Made by a program: the position numbers and the translations under genes. A DNA stretch of 33,061 nt, from contig NZ_WFQN01000062.1 of NCBI RefSeq assembly GCF_015487065.1, positions 1 to 33,061 on the forward strand, written 5' to 3'. The notes below the pieces were generated by a model. It was not told the DNA's origin, did no database searches, and saw only the letters and a list, made by a program, of their open reading frames with translations. This document shows, in pieces, positions 26,909 to 33,061 of this stretch (its first letter is position 1; each line of letters begins with the position of its first letter). The DNA is from Nitratifractor sp. GTDB taxonomy: Bacteria > Campylobacterota > Campylobacteria > Campylobacterales > Sulfurovaceae.

Positions 26909-26920
26909 TCAGCAGAAGGG

Positions 26921-27214
26921 TCAAATTTCAAGTTTGATTTCGCCGGAAGCGTATTTGCGTAGCAACGCCTGAATGATGTTTTGATACGGAATACTTACGG
27001 CGCGTGCTCTCAAACGAATGCGATTGAGATCACGTTCACTCAGATTAATGGAGATCTGTCGTTTTTTGTCGAGCTCTTCCAGCGTTTCGGCCGCCGCCCT
27101 TTTCAAGGACTTTTTCCTTTTGGAGTCTATCGGTGACGGAGTGTAGTTTTCATCCTCGGTCATTTCAAGGAGTTCCGTTTCGTAGTCCAAATCTTTTTTC
27201 TCGATGTTTTTCAT
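26921..27214 (-). CDS. CopG/BrnA-like antitoxin
   Basis: 'QISINLSERDLNRIRLRARAVSIPYQNIIQALLRKYASGEIKL' ribbon-helix-helix-like; 4-bp overlap with upstream toxin ORF. Confidence 0.75.
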   Translation of the reverse strand: MKNIEKKDLDYETELLEMTEDENYTPSPIDSKRKKSLKRAAAETLEELDKKRQISINLSERDLNRIRLRARAVSIPYQNIIQALLRKYASGEIKLEI

Positions 27215-27486
27215 CTTTTATCTCCTAAAAAGAGTTTTGTCATTTTCCGACTCGGGATCATTGTCTTCAGAAAAATTTTCCCGGAATCTTCCACATAAGG
27301 CAGAAGGTAGCAGTAGTCGTGTAATTCGATAACCATAATCCTTTGACCGGGATATTTTTCCTGATTGGGATGAGCTTCGTCCGAAAAGATTTTTCCTGCG
27401 GCAATGGCTTCTACTGCCTCTTCAAAGGAAACTCCGCGTTCTTCGATCAGCCAGAGGTTCTTTTCACTGTTCCAGTCAAATTTCAC
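27211..27486 (-). CDS. BrnT-family-like toxin
   Basis: 'MKFDWNSEKNLWLIEERGVSFEEAVEAIAAGKIFSDEAHPNQEKYPGQRIMVIELHDYCYLLPYV...KTMIPSRKMTK'. Confidence 0.75.
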   Translation of the reverse strand: MKFDWNSEKNLWLIEERGVSFEEAVEAIAAGKIFSDEAHPNQEKYPGQRIMVIELHDYCYLLPYVEDSGKIFLKTMIPSRKMTKLFLGDKR

Positions 27487-27540
27487 TACCTAAGCCTTTT
27501 ATTATATATCCATAATATATATACCACATATATAAAACAT
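27487..27540 (-). promoter_or_regulatory. AT-rich TA-operon promoter/operator candidate
   Basis: Repeated TATATA motifs (TTATTATATATCCATAATATATATACCACATATATAAAAC) immediately upstream of the toxin start. Confidence 0.45.
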
Positions 27541-27589
27541 TGTCAATATGGCTTATGAAGATGCTAAAAAGAGTTTCTTTTTTCCGGAA

Positions 27590-28180
27590 TCAGGAAATGA
27601 TTTTTTTGGCGATCAGCGCCGCTTTGCGCATCCGGTACATTTCGTATCCCTCGTTCCAGAACTCTTCATAGTGTAGCGTTTCGAATCCCTCTCCCGGCAG
27701 TCGGGGGAGTTCCTCCGCCTGGAGGAGATAATCGGGATTGGAGTCTTTTTTCTCGTTTTCGGGGTGTTGCATATAGGTTTCGACGATCAGCACACCTCCT
27801 GTCTTGAGAGCCGACGCGACACGGCGGATCAACTCCCGGTCCAGGTAGTTGGCGATGAGGATCAGGTCGTAACGCTCTTTGGGGGCTTCGTAACGGTCCA
27901 GATCGATCAGCCCCGTGCGGATCAATTCCCGGACACCGGCCGCTTCCGCCGCTTCGGTAAGGATCTGCAGTGCGACGGGAGAAAGGTCGAGGGCATCGAC
28001 TTTCCATCCCTTTTGGGCCAGGGCGACGGCGTTGCGTCCCGTACCGCAGGCCAGGTCGAGGGCCAGGCCCGGTGCAGGAAGCCGGGGATCCTCCAGCCAC
28101 TGCAGGGGCGGACGTGCTTCTCTCAGCCTGGGATTTTCCAGATATTTTCGGTCCCATTTCTCCTGATCTTTCTGTGACAT
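27590..28180 (-). CDS. Class I SAM-dependent methyltransferase (TehB-like)
   Basis: 'GLALDLACGTGRNAVALAQKGWKVDALDLSPVALQ'. Confidence 0.85.
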   Translation of the reverse strand: MSQKDQEKWDRKYLENPRLREARPPLQWLEDPRLPAPGLALDLACGTGRNAVALAQKGWKVDALDLSPVALQILTEAAEAAGVRELIRTGLIDLDRYEAPKERYDLILIANYLDRELIRRVASALKTGGVLIVETYMQHPENEKKDSNPDYLLQAEELPRLPGEGFETLHYEEFWNEGYEMYRMRKAALIAKKIIS

Positions 28181-28268
28181 GGTCCACTCCGTTTTTTTCT
28201 CCGGAGCATAACATATTGACTCGGAATGTATAAATTATTGTGGAAGTATAGTTTCAACCTTGCCCATT

Positions 28269-28286
28269 GCGGGAATGAATTCCCGC
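28269..28286. repeat. Palindrome GCGGGAAT GA ATTCCCGC
   Basis: Perfect 8-bp stem, 2-nt loop. Confidence 0.6.
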
Positions 28287-28311
28287 CTCCAATAAGCTGC
28301 GTCGCAACGTT

Positions 28312-28353
28312 GTTACTCGTTACTGGTTTCTCGTTACTAGTTTCTCGTTTTTC
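28312..28353. repeat. Heptad repeat GTTWCTN x5 plus degenerate sixth unit
   Basis: GTTACTC GTTACTG GTTTCTC GTTACTA GTTTCTC GTTTTTC, just upstream of a TATAAT and xth. Confidence 0.88.
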
Positions 28354-28390
28354 CTTTCCGGGTATAATATCCCAAAAAACGGAGCAGAGA

Positions 28391-29170
28391 ATGCAGGATC
28401 ACTACTACTTCGTCTCCTGGAACGTCAACGGTATCCGTGCCGTCGCCAAAAAAGGTGCCCTCAAGTGGATCGACAAAGAGCCGCCTCATATCCTGGGGCT
28501 TCAGGAGGTCAAGGCCGAGGAGGATCAGTTCCCCAAAGATCTTTTCGAACATCAATACGCCCATCTCTATGTGAGCAGCTCCCACAAAAAGGGGCAGTCG
28601 GGGGTGGCGCTCTTTACCGATCTGGAGCCCGAGAGCTACTCCCCCTGCTACGAGGTGGATATCCTGCACGAAGGACGGATCAACGAGATCCAGTTCGACA
28701 ACATCGCCTTTTTCAACGTCTATTTCCCCAACGGCAAGCGCAGCGAAGAGCGGCTGGCTTACAAGCTGGAGTTCTACGACCGCTTCTTCGAGACTATCGA
28801 GGCACGGCGCAAGGCGGGGATGTCGGTGATCTTCTGCGGAGATGTCAACACCGCTCACCGCCCCATCGACCTGGCCCGCCCCAAGGAGAACGAGGAGATC
28901 TCCGGATTTCTGCCGGTGGAGCGGGCCTGGATCGACAAGGTGATCGCTGCCGGCTACATCGATACTTTTCGCCATGTCCACGGGGACGAACCGGAACGCT
29001 ACAGCTGGTGGTCCATGCGCACCCGGGCCCGTGAGAGAAACGTGGGCTGGAGGATCGACTACTTCTTCGTCTCGGAGGATCTCAAGGATCGGATTCTCGA
29101 TGCGGATATCCTGGCGGATATTACCGGCAGTGATCACGCACCGATAAGCCTCAGACTGGCGAAAAAGTAG
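28391..29170 (+). CDS. xth: Exodeoxyribonuclease III
   Basis: 'YYFVSWNVNGIRAVAKKGALKWIDKEPPHILGLQEVKAEEDQFP', 'FCGDVNTAHRPIDLARPKENE', 'DITGSDHAPISLRL'. Confidence 0.95.
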   Translation: MQDHYYFVSWNVNGIRAVAKKGALKWIDKEPPHILGLQEVKAEEDQFPKDLFEHQYAHLYVSSSHKKGQSGVALFTDLEPESYSPCYEVDILHEGRINEIQFDNIAFFNVYFPNGKRSEERLAYKLEFYDRFFETIEARRKAGMSVIFCGDVNTAHRPIDLARPKENEEISGFLPVERAWIDKVIAAGYIDTFRHVHGDEPERYSWWSMRTRARERNVGWRIDYFFVSEDLKDRILDADILADITGSDHAPISLRLAKK

Positions 29171-29255
29171 TACCCGTAATAAAAAATATGATACCCTCTC
29201 TCTAGAAAAACCTCACGAGGTTTGGTTGAGATATTAAAAAATATAAAGGGGCCAA

Positions 29256-30134
29256 ATGAGCCAGGAGAAGCTTCAAAAAATCGAAACCGCCGGCTTCATT
29301 CTCAAACCCGATTCACCCGAGATCAAACCGATCTTCGAGGAGGTGCGCCATCGTTTCGAAAGCCGGGGAATCCGAGTGTTGCTGGCGGAGCGATCCGCCG
29401 CCATGATCGCAGAGGAGGGGATTCCTTTCGAGACCATGTGTGCCCAGAGCGATTTTCTGGTCTCCCTGGGCGGAGACGGGACGCTGCTCTCCCTGGTGCG
29501 GCGCAGCTATGCCTGGCACAAACCGGTGGTGGGGATCAATGCCGGAAATCTGGGGTTTCTGGCCGACGTGACCATCGAGGAGGTGGAGAGCTTTCTGGAA
29601 CAGCTCTTTGACGGGCGCTACCGGATCGACCGGCGGCTGATGATTGCCGGGCACATTCAGAAATCCTCCGGAGCGAAGATCGAGTTTTTTGCCCTCAACG
29701 ATGTGGTCATCAGCAGCCCCATTCCTTCGAAAATGGTTATCGTCAACGCCTCCATCGAAGGAGAGCGCTTCAATACCTACCGGGGCGACGGGCTCATCAT
29801 CTCCACCCCCACCGGCTCCACGGCCTACAATCTGGCCGCAGGCGGACCGGTGGTCTATCCCCTGACCCGGGCGTTTATCCTCACCCCGGTCCTGGCCCAC
29901 TCTCTGACCAACCAGCGCCCTCTCGTGGTCCCCGCCGACTTCGCCATCGAACTTGATACTGAAAAATATGAAGCCATCGCCACCATCGATGGGCAGGAGC
30001 GTTACGAGATCGAAGAGGGGGATCAGGTTTTCATCAGCGTAGCCAAAGAGGACGCAAGACTTTTGCACCGCCAGGAGCGCAACTACTTCGCCGTGCTGCG
30101 GGACAAACTCCACTGGGGAGACAGGGATTGGTGA
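29256..30134 (+). CDS. nadK: NAD kinase
   Basis: 'DFLVSLGGDGTLLSLVRRSY', 'GINAGNLGFLADV', 'YRGDGLIISTPTGSTAYNLAAGGPVVYP'. Confidence 0.95.
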   Translation: MSQEKLQKIETAGFILKPDSPEIKPIFEEVRHRFESRGIRVLLAERSAAMIAEEGIPFETMCAQSDFLVSLGGDGTLLSLVRRSYAWHKPVVGINAGNLGFLADVTIEEVESFLEQLFDGRYRIDRRLMIAGHIQKSSGAKIEFFALNDVVISSPIPSKMVIVNASIEGERFNTYRGDGLIISTPTGSTAYNLAAGGPVVYPLTRAFILTPVLAHSLTNQRPLVVPADFAIELDTEKYEAIATIDGQERYEIEEGDQVFISVAKEDARLLHRQERNYFAVLRDKLHWGDRDW

Positions 30135-30137
30135 ATG

Positions 30138-30165
30138 GGGAGTGAGGAGTGAAGAGTGAGGAGTG
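30138..30165. repeat. Heptad repeat RRGAGTG x4
   Basis: GGGAGTG AGGAGTG AAGAGTG AGGAGTG, immediately after the nadK stop. Confidence 0.88.
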
Positions 30166-30179
30166 AAGAGCTTTGGATT

Positions 30180-30201
30180 GCGTTGCCAGGCAACGCTTTT
30201 T
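30180..30201 (+). terminator. Rho-independent terminator after nadK
   Basis: GCGTTGC CAG GCAACGC TTTTT. Confidence 0.85.
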
Positions 30202-30204
30202 ATC

Positions 30205-30345
30205 TAATTGAGTGCTCTGAAAAACAACCGGTTTCACTCGATAGCTCTGGCAGTCGCGAACGCAAGCGCCCGTTTCACGGGTTGAGCGCTCCTTTGTCGC
30301 CATCGAGTGAAACCTCTCTTGAACGATTTTCAGAGGGTTCAATTA
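30205..30345. mobile_element. MITE-like element or structured repeat, ~141 bp
   Basis: Terminal inverted repeats TAATTGAGTGCTCTGAAAA / TTTTCAGAGGGTTCAATTA (16/19) and internal perfect 13-bp arms GGTTTCACTCGAT/ATCGAGTGAAACC; no coding capacity. Confidence 0.6.
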
Positions 30346-30369
30346 CAAAGAGGGACGAAGCTCCGTTCA

Positions 30370-30425
30370 TCAAACGTCCAACGACGGCAAACTTCCCAAT
30401 AACCAATAACCAATACACCAATAAC
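30370..30425. repeat. Period-7 tract including CCAATAA-type units upstream of recN
   Basis: TCAAACG TCCAACG ACGGCAA ACTTCCC AATAACC AATAACC AATACAC CAATAAC. Confidence 0.78.
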
Positions 30426-30436
30426 AAGAGAAAAGC

Positions 30437-31999
30437 ATGATCCAGCGTCTCTATCTCAAAGATCTTTTGAGTTTCGAAGAGGTGAATCTCGAGTTTGCGC
30501 AGGGATTGGTGGTCTTTACCGGGCCCAGCGGAGCGGGAAAATCGCTGCTGATGCAGGCACTTCTGGCCAATCTGGGGATCGGTAGCAGCGAAGCGAAGCT
30601 CTGCGAGACGGAGCTGGCGAAGCCCGCATCGATGGAGAGTGAGGATCTGTTGCTGGAGGATCCGCTGGTGGTACGGGTCCTTCGCAAGGATCGCACCCGT
30701 TTCTATCTCAATGACCAGCAGATCTCCAAGCGCCGTCTGGGGGAACTTTTCGCTCCCTATCTCTCCTATCTGAGCGTTCGGGATCGTGGGGGATTCGAGA
30801 GTGAGCGACTTCTGGCGATCTTGGATGCGGCGGCTGCCGAGCGGGATTCCGAAGCGGAGAAGCTGAGAGAAGAGTATCGCCGCCGTTATCGGATCTATCG
30901 GGAGCGCCGGGAGGAGCTGGAGCGGCTGCGGGAGGATGAGAAACGATTGGCGGAGCTGATCGAGTTCGCCCGTTTCGAGATCGACAAGATCGCCTCCATC
31001 GATCCCCGGGAAGGGGAGTATGAGGAGCTGCTGCAGATCAAACAGCGTCTCTCCCGACTGGATCGGATCCGGGAGGCGATGGAGCGGGCTTCGGCGATCT
31101 TCGAGTTGGAGGAGAGTGTCCAGGAAGTCTTTCGCCTCATGGAAAAGGAGGGGGAGTACTTCAGTGAAGCGATGAACCGCCTGCGGGCCGACTTCGAGGA
31201 CACGGAGACTCTGGCGGAGGAGCTGGCGGAAGTGGATGTAGAGGAAGTGCTGGACCGTCTGGAACAGCTCTCCAACCTGATCCGCCGTTACGGCTCCATC
31301 GCCGAAGCCCTGGAGTATCGCCGGGCCAAGGAGGAGGAACTGGCGGGCTACGAGCATATCGAAGAGGATCGCAGTGAACTGGAGCGTTTCGTCCGGGAGG
31401 AGGAGACGGCGTTGCAGGAACTGGCGGGAAAAATTTCGGAGCACCGTCATGCCGCTGCCAAAACCCTGGAAGAGAAGCTGACCGGGATCCTCGATCGGCT
31501 CAAACTCCCGGCGGTGCTTTTCGAGCTGGAACCGGCGGAACTCTCGGAGTGGGGCGCCGACCGGGCCGACCTCTCTTTGCAGGGCTCGACCACGGCGACG
31601 CTGAGCGGCGGGGAGTTCAACCGTCTGCGTCTGGCGCTCATGAGTGTGGCGCTACCGGAGGATGGGGAGGAACGCGGCGTGGTCTTTCTGGACGAGATCG
31701 ACGCCAATGTCAGCGGCGACGAGTCCATCGCCATTGCCGAGATGATCGGAGAACTGGCCAAAAAGCGCCAGGTTTTTGCCATCAGCCACCAGCCCCATCT
31801 TAGCGCCCGGGCCGATCAGCATATCCTCGTGCGCAAAGAGGGAGATCGGAGCCTCGCCCTCTCGCTGGAAGAGCCGGAGCGCTTGCAGGAGCTCTCCCGG
31901 ATCGTCGCGGGCGAGGGAGCGGACGAAGAGGTCCTGGCCTTTGTACGCAAACTCCGACCCGCTGACCAGGGCCCCCAAAAGAGAAAGGAGCATCGATGA
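30437..31999 (+). CDS. recN: DNA repair protein RecN
   Basis: Walker A 'FTGPSGAGKSLLMQALL', signature 'LSGGEFNRLRLALMSV', Walker B 'GVVFLDEIDANVSGDES'; coiled-coil centre. Confidence 0.92.
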   Translation: MIQRLYLKDLLSFEEVNLEFAQGLVVFTGPSGAGKSLLMQALLANLGIGSSEAKLCETELAKPASMESEDLLLEDPLVVRVLRKDRTRFYLNDQQISKRRLGELFAPYLSYLSVRDRGGFESERLLAILDAAAAERDSEAEKLREEYRRRYRIYRERREELERLREDEKRLAELIEFARFEIDKIASIDPREGEYEELLQIKQRLSRLDRIREAMERASAIFELEESVQEVFRLMEKEGEYFSEAMNRLRADFEDTETLAEELAEVDVEEVLDRLEQLSNLIRRYGSIAEALEYRRAKEEELAGYEHIEEDRSELERFVREEETALQELAGKISEHRHAAAKTLEEKLTGILDRLKLPAVLFELEPAELSEWGADRADLSLQGSTTATLSGGEFNRLRLALMSVALPEDGEERGVVFLDEIDANVSGDESIAIAEMIGELAKKRQVFAISHQPHLSARADQHILVRKEGDRSLALSLEEPERLQELSRIVAGEGADEEVLAFVRKLRPADQGPQKRKEHR

Positions 32000-32466
32000 T
32001 CGATCTGGAGATCCCCGGCTACGGGCGGCTCTATCTGGAGCACCTGCTGCTGGACTACAACGGCACCCTGGCTTTGGACGGCCGCCTGCTGCCCGAAGCA
32101 AAGGAGCGGCTGGGAGCTCTCGCCGAGCTCCTGGAGATTCGGGTGGTGACTGCCGATACCTTCGGGACGGTAGCCGGAGAGCTGGAGGGAACCGGTGTGG
32201 AGACCGTCATCCTGACAAGCAGTAATCATACGGCGGAAAAGCAGAAGATTCTTGAAGAATTGGGAGCTGAGAAGACCGCGGCCGTGGGTAACGGCAACAA
32301 CGACAGGGCGATGCTGGAGCGGGCGGCTCTGGGAATCGCGGTCCTGGGCGGGGAGGGGTGTGCGACGGCGACGCTCCAGGCGGCACAGCTCGTCGTCCCC
32401 TCCATCGCTGCTGCCCTGGATCTGCTGCTCAAACCGGGGCGGCTCACCGCCACACTGCGCCGTTAG
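31996..32466 (+). CDS. HAD-superfamily protein (soluble P-type ATPase-like)
   Basis: 'LLLDYNGTLALDGRLLPEAKERL', 'VTADTFGT', 'AAVGNGNNDRAMLERAALGIAV'. Confidence 0.85.
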   Translation: MIDLEIPGYGRLYLEHLLLDYNGTLALDGRLLPEAKERLGALAELLEIRVVTADTFGTVAGELEGTGVETVILTSSNHTAEKQKILEELGAEKTAAVGNGNNDRAMLERAALGIAVLGGEGCATATLQAAQLVVPSIAAALDLLLKPGRLTATLRR

Positions 32467-32515
32467 GTCGGTATGATAAAATATCGGAATTTATTTCAAT
32501 CATAGGAGTCAATCA

Positions 32516-33061
32516 ATGCTGATGCAGGGAAAAAGAGGGGTCGTCCTCGGGATCGCCAACAAAAAGTCCATCGCCTACGGGATCGCCAAAGCGTGCCGGG
32601 ACCAGGGGGCGGAGCTGGCCATCACCTATCTCAACGAACGCTTCGAGAAAAAGCTCGCTCCCATCGCCGAAGAGCTGGGATGCGCCGAGCGTCTCTACCC
32701 CTGTGACGTGAGCAAGCCCGAGGAGATCCGGGCGCTGCGGGAATCCCTGGAGAAGGACTTCGGCCAGATCGATTTCATTGTCCACTCCATCGCCTTCGCC
32801 CCCAAAGAGGGGCTCAGCGGCCACTTCAGCGACATCTCCAAAGAGGCCTTCAACGTGGCCATGGATATCTCTGTCTACTCTCTGATCGAGGTCACCCGCG
32901 AGCTCAAGCCGATCCTCAGCGACAACAGTTCCATCGTGACCCTGAGCTACTACGGCGGTGTCAAATATATCCCCAACTACAACCTCATGGGCGTCGCCAA
33001 AGCGGCCCTGGAGATGAGCGTCAAGTATCTGGCGGAGGAGATGGGGCGTACCGGTACCCGG
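32516..33061 (+). CDS. fabI: Enoyl-[acyl-carrier-protein] reductase (NADH), 3' truncated by window
   Basis: MLMQGKRGVVLGIANKKSIAYGIAKACRDQGAELAITYLNERFEKK...IVHSIAFAPKEGL...VTLSYYGGVKYIPNYNLMGVAKAALE; SD AGGAG upstream. Confidence 0.95.
   Translation, partial: MLMQGKRGVVLGIANKKSIAYGIAKACRDQGAELAITYLNERFEKKLAPIAEELGCAERLYPCDVSKPEEIRALRESLEKDFGQIDFIVHSIAFAPKEGLSGHFSDISKEAFNVAMDISVYSLIEVTRELKPILSDNSSIVTLSYYGGVKYIPNYNLMGVAKAALEMSVKYLAEEMGRTGTR

Noticed and set aside
29207-29221. Small palindrome AAACCTC/GAGGTTT downstream of xth
   Set aside because: Too short and without a T-tract on either strand to call a terminator or repeat confidently.

Overview
The window is mostly dense, high-GC chromosomal DNA, probably from a Campylobacterota bacterium. 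This assignment is inferred from gene content such as the lolC/E-like–secA–lolA arrangement and speA. Recognisable genes include a MotA/OmpA stator-like pair, speA-cysE-sfsA, exbB-exbD, mltG, an AsmA/YhdP-like gene, a lolC/E-like permease, secA, lolA, pdxA, pdxJ, argG, rlpA, a BrnT/BrnA-like toxin-antitoxin pair, xth, nadK, recN and a partial fabI. An AT-rich, degraded accessory island (about 7.80-10.71 kb) lies between sfsA and a tRNA-Asn. It carries apparent C-terminal remnants of type III R-M Mod and Res flanking a disrupted two-gene DUF5677-like cassette and frameshifted RhuM genes. The most unusual signal is a set of at least 11 intergenic or gene-edge arrays with strict 7-bp periodicity but about ten different unit sequences. 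They resemble cyanobacterial STRR heptanucleotide repeats. One array lies inside the pdxA coding sequence, and others supply or abut stop codons. There are also several REP/BIME-like palindromes, including head-to-head pairs with compensatory stem changes, and a ~141-bp MITE-like element with a second end copy 27 kb away. No database searches were run; family names come from motif recognition.
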